DNA of 64,000 nt from Kitasatospora humi. GTDB lineage: Bacteria > Actinomycetota > Actinomycetes > Streptomycetales > Streptomycetaceae. The notes below the pieces were generated by a model. That model had not been told where the DNA came from. It saw only the letters and a program-made list of their open reading frames with translations, and did no database searches. Location: positions 1 through 64,000 of the forward strand of contig NZ_JAJJPA010000018.1 in NCBI RefSeq assembly GCF_020907985.1, in the 5' to 3' direction. A program made the position numbers and the translations under genes. Positions 43,587 through 51,320 of this stretch are shown here, in pieces (position 1 is the stretch's first letter; each line of letters opens with the position of its first letter).

Positions 43587-44633
43587 ATGGCCGAAGCGCA
43601 GGAAGACCGGCTGGTCCTGGCCCACCGCGACGGGCGGGTCGGCCGGCTGCTGCTCAACCGGCCCCGGGCCATCAACGCGCTCGACCACCGGATGGTCCTG
43701 GACCTGCACGCCGCGCTGGACGAGTTCGCCGCGGACCCGGCCGTGGCCGCCGTGGTGCTCACCGGAGCCGGCGAGCGCGGCCTGTGCGCGGGCGGCGACA
43801 TCCGGTTCTTCCACGACGACGCCAAGCTGGGCGGGGCGGCGGTGCGGGCCTTCTTCCGGGACGAGTACCGGCTGAACCAGCGGATCGCCCGCTTCCCCAA
43901 GCCGTACGTCGCGATCATGGACGGGCTGGTGCTCGGCGGCGGGGTGGGCGTCTCCGCGCACGGCTCGGTCCGGGTGGTCACCGAACGGGCCGCGGTCGGG
44001 ATGCCGGAGACCACCATCGGCTTCGTGCCCGACGTGGGCGGCACGTGGCTGCTCGCGCACGCCCCGGGCGAGCTCGGCACCCATCTGGCGCTGACCGCCG
44101 GCCGGATGACCGCCGCCGACGCGGTGTACTGCGGCTTCGCCGACCACCTGGTGCCCCTGGACCGGCTGGCGCACTTCACCGCCGCCCTGGCCGAGCGCGA
44201 ACCGGCGGACGCGGTGCGGGAGTTCGCAGTGCCCACGGGCCCCGCGCCACTGGCCGGCCAGCGGGCCTGGATCGACCACTGCTATGCGGCGGACCAGGTG
44301 GAGGAGATCCTGGAGCGGCTGGACGGCGCCGGCCTGCCGGAGGCCAAGGAGGCCGCGGAGCTGATCCGGGCCAAGTCGCCGACCGCCCTCAAGACCACCC
44401 TCGCGGCGCTCCGCCGGGCCGGCCGACTGCCCTGCCTGGAGGCCGCGCTGGAGCAGGAGTTCCGGGTCTCCTGCGCTGGAGTGGCGGACCACGACTTCGT
44501 CGAGGGGATCCGCGCGCAGGTGGTCGACAAGGACCGCGATCCGCGCTGGTCCCCCGCCACCTTGGCCGGCGTCACGGAGGAGGCGGTGGCCCGGCACTTC
44601 GCGCCGGCGCCCCAGGAGCTCGGGCTGTCCTGA
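43587..44633 (+). CDS. 3-hydroxyisobutyryl-CoA hydrolase (enoyl-CoA hydratase family)
   Basis: A 348-aa crotonase-fold enzyme. Length and signatures favour 3-hydroxyisobutyryl-CoA hydrolase of valine breakdown over a simple hydratase: GLCAGGDIRFFHDD, IMDGLVLGGGVGVSAHG and VGMPETTIGFVPDVGGTWLL (catalytic Glu in MPET). The C-terminal extension (EFRVSCAGVADHDFVEGIRA) is typical. AAGGAG precedes ATG 43587. Its stop codon lies inside the 18-bp palindrome at 44630. Confidence 0.88.
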   Translation: MAEAQEDRLVLAHRDGRVGRLLLNRPRAINALDHRMVLDLHAALDEFAADPAVAAVVLTGAGERGLCAGGDIRFFHDDAKLGGAAVRAFFRDEYRLNQRIARFPKPYVAIMDGLVLGGGVGVSAHGSVRVVTERAAVGMPETTIGFVPDVGGTWLLAHAPGELGTHLALTAGRMTAADAVYCGFADHLVPLDRLAHFTAALAEREPADAVREFAVPTGPAPLAGQRAWIDHCYAADQVEEILERLDGAGLPEAKEAAELIRAKSPTALKTTLAALRRAGRLPCLEAALEQEFRVSCAGVADHDFVEGIRAQVVDKDRDPRWSPATLAGVTEEAVARHFAPAPQELGLS

Positions 44634-44647
44634 GTACGCGTACTCAG
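44630..44647. promoter_or_regulatory. 18-bp perfect palindrome, copy 2
   Basis: CTGAGTACGCGTACTCAG, identical to 32397-32414. It overlaps the TGA of the preceding hydrolase gene and lies 57 bp before the small membrane-protein start at 44705. Confidence 0.7.
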
Positions 44648-44704
44648 GCCGTTCGAGTAGCCGGGCGGTGACCGGGCGGGGGGTTCGGGCGGGAAGCTCG
44701 GGGC

Positions 44705-45028
44705 ATGACCACTGCTCCCCGCCCACGGTGGTGGCTCGCACCCGTCGCCGTCACCCTGGTCACCCTGCCGCTGCTGGCCTACGGCGGCCTGCTCGCCCTG
44801 CTGTCGCCGATGGCCTACGACCCGTGCGATCCCGGTGGCTGCCCGCAGACCGACCAGCACGTCGTACTGGCGGTGGCCTGCCTGCCGGTGGCGCTGCTGC
44901 TCCTGATCGGCAGCTGGCCGGCCGCGCGGTCGGCCGGCCAGGGCCTCAGGTCCACGCTGTATCTGCTGGCACCCGCCGCTGCGGTGCTGTCGGTGCTGTC
45001 GCTCTCGACGATCCCGATCGGCCGCTGA
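44705..45028 (+). CDS. small membrane protein, unknown function
   Basis: A 107-aa protein with three hydrophobic segments: WWLAPVAVTLVTLPLLAYGG (9-28), HVVLAVACLPVALLLLIG (52-69) and YLLAPAAAVLSVLSL (86-100). The loop between the first two contains CDPGGC. No family recognised. Upstream sits palindrome copy 2. Confidence 0.65.
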   Translation: MTTAPRPRWWLAPVAVTLVTLPLLAYGGLLALLSPMAYDPCDPGGCPQTDQHVVLAVACLPVALLLLIGSWPAARSAGQGLRSTLYLLAPAAAVLSVLSLSTIPIGR

Positions 45029-45040
45029 CCGAACGCTCGT

Positions 45041-45766
45041 TCATCGCCCCACCGCCGCCCTGCCGCGTGCCACCACCGCGGCGGCGAAGCCCCGGATCAG
45101 CGGGTGGACGTCGCCGGTGAGCGGGGCCAGCTCCGGCTGGAAGAGCGTGGCCAGGAAGAACGGGTGCCCCGGCAGCTCGACGATGCGCAGCTCGCCCGAC
45201 TCGTCCCGGCCGCTGAACCGCAGCCCGTGCCGCTCCAGCAGCGGCAGGTAGTCCGGCGCCACGCCGTAGTTGCAGTGATAGCGCTCCTGGGTGCGCCGGT
45301 CGGCGAGCAGCCGCTCGGCCAGCGTGTCCGGGGCCACCAGCACGGCGCCCTCGTGGCCGACCAGCGAGCAGCTGAGCGGCGTGATCACGGGCTGCTCGGT
45401 GCTCGGGTCGTTCTCCGCGTGGCCGGCCGCGTCGAGCCCGCAGACGCCGCGGGCGAACTCCAGGATCGCGTGCTGGAACCCGGCGCAGGTGCCCAGGAAC
45501 GGGATGCCCTGCTCGCGCGCCGTCCGGGCGGCGTCCAGCGCGCCCCGCTCGCTGCGGTAGGGGCTGCCGGGCAGCAGCCACACGCCGTCGAACCCCGCCA
45601 CGCCGTCGGCCGCCACCTCCTCCGTCGGGATCCAGTAGGCATCCAGCGCCAGGCGGTGCCGCTCGGCCAGGGCGGCCAGCAGATCGGGGATGTTGGCGTG
45701 CGAGCGGACGTTCGGGGAGCGGTCGCCGACCAGCGCCAGCCGTGCCGCAACAGGGATCTCGGTCAT
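45041..45766 (-). CDS. CTP synthase C-terminal-like class I amidotransferase homologue
   Basis: A 241-aa protein resembling the glutaminase domain of CTP synthase. The nucleophile elbow FLGTCAGFQHAILEFARGV has the catalytic Cys. The His-Glu pair normally found near the C-terminus appears as LFQPELAPL, with the His replaced by Gln, so glutaminase activity is doubtful. This substitution may be usual for the stand-alone subgroup. ATG 45766 is chosen, with 45775 as alternative. It diverges from the LysR gene and may be its target. Confidence 0.8.
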   Translation of the reverse strand: MTEIPVAARLALVGDRSPNVRSHANIPDLLAALAERHRLALDAYWIPTEEVAADGVAGFDGVWLLPGSPYRSERGALDAARTAREQGIPFLGTCAGFQHAILEFARGVCGLDAAGHAENDPSTEQPVITPLSCSLVGHEGAVLVAPDTLAERLLADRRTQERYHCNYGVAPDYLPLLERHGLRFSGRDESGELRIVELPGHPFFLATLFQPELAPLTGDVHPLIRGFAAAVVARGRAAVGR

Positions 45767-45860
45767 GCCCGCCATGCTGCCCCGACTGGTGAGGTCAGCG
45801 CCAACGATCATTCCTGTACTCCGCATCAGCAACGCTTATCGATCGGCGATGCTTGCCCCC

Positions 45861-46742
45861 ATGGATCCGCACCTGCTCCGCACCTTCGTCTCCGTGGCCC
45901 GCGAGGGCTCCTTCTCGGCCGCCGCCCAGGAGCTCGGCTACACCCAGTCCGCCGTCTCCCAGCAGATCGCTGCCCTGGAGGCCGACCTCGGAATGCCGCT
46001 GCTCACCCGCCGCCCGGTCGCGCCGACCGAGGCCGGCACCCGGCTGCTGGAGCACGCCGGCTCGCTGCTGCTCCGACTGGCCGCCGTACGCACCGAGTTG
46101 ACCCGGCTGGCCGCCGCACCCAGCGCCCGGCTGGCGATCGGCCTCACCCCGCTGGCCGCCACCGACCGGCTCGCCGTGGCACTGGCCCGGCTGCGCGCCG
46201 ACCTGCCCCGGCTCCTGGTCACCCTGGAGACCCTGCCGACCGCGCAGGCGCTCGCCCGACTCGCCACCGGCGAACTCGATCTGGTGCTGCTGGACGGCAT
46301 CGCGGCCCCCACCGACCCGCTCCACCTGCCGGAGGCCGACCAGGCCCCGGGCAGCGTGCTGATGGTCGCCGAGGAGCCGCTGCTGCTCGCCCTCCCGAAC
46401 GGCCACCCACTGGCCTCCCGGCGGAAGTTGGGGCTGACCGAGCTGGTCGACGCCCGCTGGATCGACGCCCCCGGGGCCGCCGTCCCGCTCGCCGCCCTGC
46501 GGGCCGCCGCCCACACCGACGGCTTCCGCCCGCACCTGCGCTACCAGGGCACCGACCCGCACGCCCTGACCGCCCTGATCGCGGCCGGACACGGCCTCGC
46601 CGTCCTCCCCCGCCCCGCCGTCGACCCCCGGCTGACCGGCGTGCCGATCGCCCGCCCCCGGCTGCTCCACCGCACCGAGCTGCGACTGCCCCGCCCGGGC
46701 ACCCCGGCCGGGCGGCGGCTGGTCGAGCTGCTCGACGACTGA
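45861..46742 (+). CDS. LysR family transcriptional regulator
   Basis: A 293-aa regulator. The N-terminal winged helix reads LLRTFVSVAREGSFSAAAQE and LGYTQSAVSQQIAALEADLG, followed by the periplasmic-binding-like effector domain (LAIGLTPLAATDRLAVAL, LIAAGHGLAVLPRPAV). ATG 45861 places the start as in most family members; ATG 45849 is possible. About 95 bp separate it from the divergent amidotransferase-like gene. Confidence 0.92.
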   Translation: MDPHLLRTFVSVAREGSFSAAAQELGYTQSAVSQQIAALEADLGMPLLTRRPVAPTEAGTRLLEHAGSLLLRLAAVRTELTRLAAAPSARLAIGLTPLAATDRLAVALARLRADLPRLLVTLETLPTAQALARLATGELDLVLLDGIAAPTDPLHLPEADQAPGSVLMVAEEPLLLALPNGHPLASRRKLGLTELVDARWIDAPGAAVPLAALRAAAHTDGFRPHLRYQGTDPHALTALIAAGHGLAVLPRPAVDPRLTGVPIARPRLLHRTELRLPRPGTPAGRRLVELLDD

Positions 46743-46812
46743 CGCGCCCGGCCGCCCGCCGATCCGCTGACGTACCGTCGAGACGCGATCGAACGCTCCT
46801 GGGGGGACACAC

Positions 46813-47517
46813 GTGGCCGAACGCCTGGAACCGCTGCTGCGCGCGACCGACCTGCGGGTCAGCGCGGGCGACGTGCAGTTGCTCGCCGTACCGTCCGCCA
46901 CCGTGCCGGCGGGCGGCTGCCTCGGGCTGGTCGGCGTCAACGGGTCCGGCAAGTCCACACTGCTCAAGGCACTCGCGGGACTGCTCCGCCCGGACGCGGG
47001 CAGCGTGCTGCTGGGCGGCCGCCCGGTCCGGGAGCACGAGTCCGGCTTCCGGCGGCAGGTGGGCGTCTTCCTGGACGACGCCGCCTGCTTCCCCGATCTC
47101 ACCGTGGCCGAGCACGTGCGGATGGTCGCCACCGCCCACGGGCTCGGCCCGACCGCCGCCGAACGCTGCGAGCGGGTACTGGACTTGCTTGGCCTGCGCC
47201 ACCGGGCGGACGCCCGGCCCGACACCCTCTCCGCCGGCCAACGCCAACTCCTGCTGCTCGCCGCCGTGTTGGTCCGACCCGCTCGACTGCTCCTGCTGGA
47301 CGAACCGGAGCAGCGACTGGACACCGGTGCCCGGGGGCGCCTGGCGGACGCCCTGCGCACGGCCGTGGCCGACGGCACGGCGATCGTGATGGCCGTCCAC
47401 GACCGGCAGTTGCTCAGCGGGCTCGCCGACCAGGTGCTGGTGCTGGACGGCGGCCGCGTGGTCGATCACGGCCCGACCGCCGAAGTGCTCGACCGGGGCG
47501 CGACACCATGGAACTGA
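46813..47517 (+). CDS. ABC transporter ATP-binding protein
   Basis: A 234-aa ATPase. Walker A is GVNGSGKSTLLKAL, the signature is DTLSAGQRQLLLLA and Walker B is LLLLDEPEQRLD. The H loop is MAVHDRQLLSGL. The GTG start follows GGGGGGAC. The gene overlaps the DUF6297-type membrane gene by ten bases, so the two form one transporter. Confidence 0.92.
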   Translation: MAERLEPLLRATDLRVSAGDVQLLAVPSATVPAGGCLGLVGVNGSGKSTLLKALAGLLRPDAGSVLLGGRPVREHESGFRRQVGVFLDDAACFPDLTVAEHVRMVATAHGLGPTAAERCERVLDLLGLRHRADARPDTLSAGQRQLLLLAAVLVRPARLLLLDEPEQRLDTGARGRLADALRTAVADGTAIVMAVHDRQLLSGLADQVLVLDGGRVVDHGPTAEVLDRGATPWN

Positions 47518-49172
47518 CGGACAGTCAATTGGACGTCGACACCGCCCGGGAGGCGGTCGAGGAGCTGCGGCGCACCCGGGCCCGGCGGGCGGCGCGCCCG
47601 GTCGGCGACCGCGCGCAGCAGATCTGGATCACGCTGATCAGCGCCGCGCTGCTGGTGAGCATGGTGGCGGGACCGGTCGGCACGCTGTCCCGGTTGGTCG
47701 GCGCGGTACTCCCGCACCCCCACGAAGGCCGACTGCCGGGGCTGGTGGTGGGCCTGACCACGCTGGGCACGGCCGGGCTGCTGAGACTGTCCCTCTGGCT
47801 CGGTCCGATCGTGCTGCCCGCGCCGGAACTCAGCTGGCTGCTGCCGCTGCCGGTGGACCGCCGCTGGCTGCTGAGGCCGCGCCTGTCGGCGGCACTGGTC
47901 GCCGCGGGGACGGCCGGCGCCCTGCTGGGCGCGGGCTGCGGTGCGGTGGCCGCGGCGGGGAGCCGTCCCGGGCCGGTCGGGATCGTGCTCGCCATGGTGG
48001 TCGGCCTGCTGCTGGCCTGGCCGGCCGCGGCGGTGGGCGTGCTGGCCGAGGGTTCGGCGCGCTGGGCACGGCTGGTGCGGGGCGGCTCGACGCTGCTCAC
48101 CCTGGCGGGCCTCGTCGACCTGTCGGCCGGTCAGCAGCCGCTTGGCATCGGCACCCCGGCCGACGTGCTGGCGGCCTCGGGTCCATGGGGCTGGGCGGGC
48201 TGGGCGATCGGCGGCACGGCGGGCGGCTCCGCCGTGCTCCCGCTGCTCGCCGCCCTGGCCCTGGCCGGCACCACCGCCCTGGCCGTCACCGCCGCCGACC
48301 GCTCGCTGGCCACCCTGCCGGCCGGCGAACTGGCACTGCGCTCGCGGGCGGCCGGCCGGGCCCACCTCGGCCTGCTGCTGCTCGACTTCCGGCAGATCGC
48401 GCTGGTCGCCCAAGCTGCCGCCCGCGCCCGGCGGACCGGCCCCGGGCTCCGCCTTCCGATGCCGCGCAGCAGACTGCTGGTCCTGCCCTGGCGCGATGCC
48501 GTCGCCCTGCTGCGCCGACCCGGGCGCCTGTTCGCCGCCGCGGCCTGGTCGGCCGGCACCGTGGCGCTGCTCCACGCGACCCGCCTGTGGGCCGGGCAGG
48601 CCCACCCCGGCCCGCTGACCGCAGCCTGGCTGGGCTGCCTGCTGAGCCTCGGGCCCCACCTGGCGGCTACCGCGCTGGTGGAACCGGCCCGCGAGGAGAG
48701 CGACCGGCCGGCCCGCACCGCCCTGCTCCCGTTCAGCCCGGCCCGGATCGCGCTCTCCCACCTGGTGGTGCCGAGCGCCCTGCTCGCCCTGCTCGGTGCG
48801 GCGGCCGCCATCGCGACCGCGCTGCTGATCGGCGCCCCGGACATCGTGCTGCGCACCGTGCTGCTGCTGGTCACGGCGGGCGCCCCGGCGGGCATCGGCG
48901 CGGCGCTGCTGGGCGCCTACCGCGGACCGCTGCGCTACGAACTGCTGGCCGTGTCGGCGGACTGGTACGGCGCGGTCCCGTTCGTCCTCTGGTACTGCGC
49001 CCCCGCCCTGGTCACGGCCGCTGTCGCCGCCCCGCTGCTCTGGCACGCCGCCACCGCGGCGGCCCTGACCTCCGGCACGACCGTCGCGCAGTTCGCCGTC
49101 TCCGCCGTCCTGGCCCTCGCGGTCACCGTCCGGCACGTCATCCGCTCGGTGAACCGCCGGGCCGCACCTTGA
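47508..49172 (+). CDS. DUF6297-type ABC transporter membrane protein
   Basis: A 554-aa integral membrane protein translated from an ATG inside the end of its ATPase gene. Around twelve hydrophobic segments are visible, for example WITLISAALLVSMVAGPVG, VVGLLLAWPAAAVGVLA and TVLLLVTAGAPAGIGAALLG. The cytoplasmic N-terminus EELRRTRARRAARPVGDR is basic. This matches the actinobacterial DUF6297 proteins found next to ABC ATPases. Substrate unknown. Confidence 0.82.
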   Translation: MELTDSQLDVDTAREAVEELRRTRARRAARPVGDRAQQIWITLISAALLVSMVAGPVGTLSRLVGAVLPHPHEGRLPGLVVGLTTLGTAGLLRLSLWLGPIVLPAPELSWLLPLPVDRRWLLRPRLSAALVAAGTAGALLGAGCGAVAAAGSRPGPVGIVLAMVVGLLLAWPAAAVGVLAEGSARWARLVRGGSTLLTLAGLVDLSAGQQPLGIGTPADVLAASGPWGWAGWAIGGTAGGSAVLPLLAALALAGTTALAVTAADRSLATLPAGELALRSRAAGRAHLGLLLLDFRQIALVAQAAARARRTGPGLRLPMPRSRLLVLPWRDAVALLRRPGRLFAAAAWSAGTVALLHATRLWAGQAHPGPLTAAWLGCLLSLGPHLAATALVEPAREESDRPARTALLPFSPARIALSHLVVPSALLALLGAAAAIATALLIGAPDIVLRTVLLLVTAGAPAGIGAALLGAYRGPLRYELLAVSADWYGAVPFVLWYCAPALVTAAVAAPLLWHAATAAALTSGTTVAQFAVSAVLALAVTVRHVIRSVNRRAAP

Positions 49173-49184
49173 CCGCTCGGGCCA

Positions 49185-49325
49185 CTGAGACCGCCCGGAC
49201 CACTGAGACCGCCCGGACCACTGAGACCACCCGGACCAGACCACCCGGACCACTGAGACCGGGCCCCTGAGACCACCCGTGCCCCTGAGACCGCCCGGAC
49301 CACTGAGACCACCCGGACCACTGAC
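49185..49325. repeat. about 18-bp repeats after ABC operon
   Basis: Irregular tandem copies of CCACTGAGACCGCCCGGA (with ACCACCCGGACC variants) fill the gap between the operon end and the terminator. Copy number is about eight including partial ones. Confidence 0.8.
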
Positions 49326-49327
49326 GA

Positions 49328-49352
49328 AGCCCCGGCCCTCAGGACCGGGGCT
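49328..49352. terminator. bidirectional terminator
   Basis: AGCCCCGG (49328-49335) pairs with CCGGGGCT (49345-49352) around a 9-nt loop. It separates the convergent ABC operon and PAP2 gene. Confidence 0.8.
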
Positions 49353-49393
49353 CGGACCCCGCCGGCGACCCGGTCCCCGCCGGGTCCTCGGCG

Positions 49394-50038
49394 TCAGCGG
49401 GCGGCGTGGGCGCCGCCGGGGGCCGCGGTCAGCACCGGGGACAGCGCGCCGGTGCGCAGGCGGGCCACCAGCGGGAGGGCGACCCGGCCCAGGATCCGGC
49501 TGGCCAGGTAGGCGACCGGGACGGCGAGGAGGGCGGCGCCGATCACGTCGTGGGGGTAGTGGTCGCCGAGGTAGACCCGGGTGAAGCCCTCGAACACCGC
49601 GAAGGCGGCGGCGATCACCGAAAGGCGCCGGTCGAGCACCCACAGGGCGGCCACGGTGGCGAAGGCGGTGGTGGAGTGGCCGCTGGGGAAGGCGTAGTCG
49701 CTCGGGGCCGGGCAGGAGTCGACGAAGTAGTCGTGCGGCAGCGCATAGCAGGGTCGCGCCTCGGCGATCAGCTTCTTGGCGACCTCGGCGACGGCGAAGG
49801 CGAAGCCCACGGCCACCGGAGCGGCCAGGGCGAGGGTCATGGCGGAGGTGTCGCGGCGGCGGGCGTTCCACCAGCCGATCAGCATCAGCACCGCGAACAC
49901 CCCGAGCCCCGCGTTGGTCCACAGGTCGATCGGGGTGTTGAGCCATCTCGTATCCCGCGCGAAGTCGGTGACGGTGGTGAAGAGCGAGCCGTCGATGCCG
50001 GAGCCGTCGAAGGCGAGATGGGCCGCGGGGTTGGTCAT
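49394..50038 (-). CDS. PAP2 superfamily phosphatase
   Basis: A 214-aa membrane phosphatase acting on lipid or isoprenoid phosphates. The three PAP2 motifs are present: KKLIAEARPCY, FPSGHSTTAFA and FTRVYLGDHYPHDVIGA. About five membrane helices flank them. ATG 50038 is chosen because the product then begins as in relatives, and CGAAGGATC lies upstream. The Cys pair around YALPHDYFVDSCP may stabilise an outer loop. Confidence 0.9.
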   Translation of the reverse strand: MTNPAAHLAFDGSGIDGSLFTTVTDFARDTRWLNTPIDLWTNAGLGVFAVLMLIGWWNARRRDTSAMTLALAAPVAVGFAFAVAEVAKKLIAEARPCYALPHDYFVDSCPAPSDYAFPSGHSTTAFATVAALWVLDRRLSVIAAAFAVFEGFTRVYLGDHYPHDVIGAALLAVPVAYLASRILGRVALPLVARLRTGALSPVLTAAPGGAHAAR

Positions 50039-50116
50039 CGGCGGGATCCTTCGGAGTCGAGCCGGCGGGCGGCCCACCGAGTTCTCCGGCCGGCATCCGC
50101 TACGGCGACGAGCGTC

Positions 50117-50136
50117 CTTCTACATTCACGTAGAAG
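50117..50136. promoter_or_regulatory. inverted repeat, candidate operator
   Basis: CTTCTAC-ATTCAC-GTAGAAG: perfect 7-bp arms around six bases, 80 bp upstream of the PAP2 gene. No regulator gene is found beside it; the frame starting at 50153 does not look real. Confidence 0.5.
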
Positions 50137-50556
50137 GTCTGCGCCACTGTAGATGATGAACATTGGGGAACCAAGCCATGAACGACCGGGGCCACCGCCC
50201 GAGCCTATCGCCGCAGTAGACGCCCAACGACGCCGCCCGCCGACAGGCGCCCGCAGCCGCGCCCGGAGGCCCGCCCGACGGGCGGCGGCGGGCGGTGGCG
50301 GGCAGCGCGGCGGGCACCGCCGTCGTTCCCGCCGCAGGCGGGATCACATGCAACACCCGCGACGGCTTGGAGGCCGACCTGCCCGACCTCCAGCCGGCCG
50401 GCCCCACCGGCCCTCAGCCGGTCGACGCTCTCCTCGATCTCCTCGATCGCCTCGATCACCTCAGCTCGGCGTCATCGCCCGCGTGAGGTGCCAGAGCGCG
50501 TGCCGAGGCGCAGGCTGAAACCAACAGACGCGCAGCGGCAACCGGAGGGACACGTC
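50137..50556. other. no convincing gene
   Basis: This sequence lies between the inverted repeat and the 34-residue gene. Open frames here are Arg/Pro-rich and shadow-like. TCCTCGATC-type repeats occur at 50430-50462. It may hold remains of a deleted regulator. Confidence 0.4.
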
Positions 50557-50661
50557 ATGTTCGGAGTGATCGCCGACGTTTTCCGCTCGGTGGGCAACGC
50601 CATCGCCACCGTGGTTTCGGCACCGTTCCGGCTCCTCGCCCGGCTCTTCGGGGGAGGCTGA
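50557..50661 (+). CDS. 34-residue small protein (LPFR-motif type)
   Basis: MFGVIADVFRSVGNAIATVV is followed by SAPFRLLARLFGGG and a stop. GGAGGGA lies eight bases before the ATG. The amphipathic helix ending in PFRLLARLFG resembles the short 'LPFR motif' proteins annotated in Streptomyces genomes. It could associate with the membrane. Function unknown. Confidence 0.65.
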   Translation: MFGVIADVFRSVGNAIATVVSAPFRLLARLFGGG

Positions 50662-50889
50662 CGCCTGACGAAACCCACTGAGCCACACGGCTCGCCAAAA
50701 CCCGGGTGAGTGCCCGAGCCCGGCCAGTGGTCACCGCACGGGCAGAGGACATGACACCCAGGTCCGTGCCGCGGCCCGACCACGGCCGCGGCAATGGTTG
50801 AGTGCGGCCCTGCACCCCCGGTCGCCGAGCGGCTCGCCGCAGCAACGGCCGGCAGATGCCCTCGCGAGATGCCTGCCCCGGACACGAGA

Positions 50890-50929
50890 AAGCGCCCCGC
50901 CGGCAGCCGAAGCCGCAGGTGGGGCGCTT
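50890..50929 (-). terminator. hairpin next to tRNA-Lys fragment
   Basis: AAGCGCCCC pairs with GGGGCGCTT, with GCCGGC/GCCG pairing inside. It stands just past the 3' end of the tRNA-Lys fragment, where the terminator of the original tRNA gene would be. Confidence 0.65.
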
Positions 50930-50938
50930 GGGTGTGCA

Positions 50939-50981
50939 GTGGGCCGCCAGGGGCCCGAACCCTGAACCCACGGATTAAAAG
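50939..50981 (-). pseudogene. 3' half of tRNA-Lys, attachment-site copy
   Basis: These 43 bases match 53184-53226 (the 3' part of tRNA-Lys from T arm to anticodon loop) with two differences. Similarity stops inside the anticodon arm. This is the arrangement left when an element integrates into the 3' end of a tRNA gene. Confidence 0.85.
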
Positions 50982-51279
50982 ATCGATTCGGATCGTGATC
51001 TGGTGGCTTGCGGGCAGTTGCTCGCTGCTGCTCCTTGCAGCTCGGCGTACTGCGCGGTGGCGTTCCGTCCGGCGTCGGATGGTTGCCGCCACCAGTCCGC
51101 TCACGCATCGCTCACGCAAACCGGCCGCCCGTTCGGGCGCCGACCGCCCTGTCGTCGGGAGCACCGGCTCCGGCGAGTCCATGTTCATCGCCCCGCTCGC
51201 CGAGGCCCTGCCGGCCACGACGGTGCGGCCGGGCGCGACAGCACAGGCCGCGTCGCCAAGGCAGGGCCTTATGTAGTTA

Positions 51280-51295
51280 CAATCTAGGTAGATTG
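51280..51295 (+). promoter_or_regulatory. palindromic operator upstream of ATPase gene
   Basis: CAATCTA-GG-TAGATTG, 25 bp before the ATPase start. A second related half-element, ACCTACGTAGATTG, follows at once (51297-51310). The AT-rich setting is unlike the flanking DNA. Confidence 0.6.
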
Positions 51296-51320
51296 AACCT
51301 ACGTAGATTGGGCTCCGCGC

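Noticed and set aside
50153..50518. 121-codon plus-strand frame after the inverted repeat at 50117
   Set aside because: Arg/Pro-rich with no family or ribosome site; more likely non-coding or decayed.
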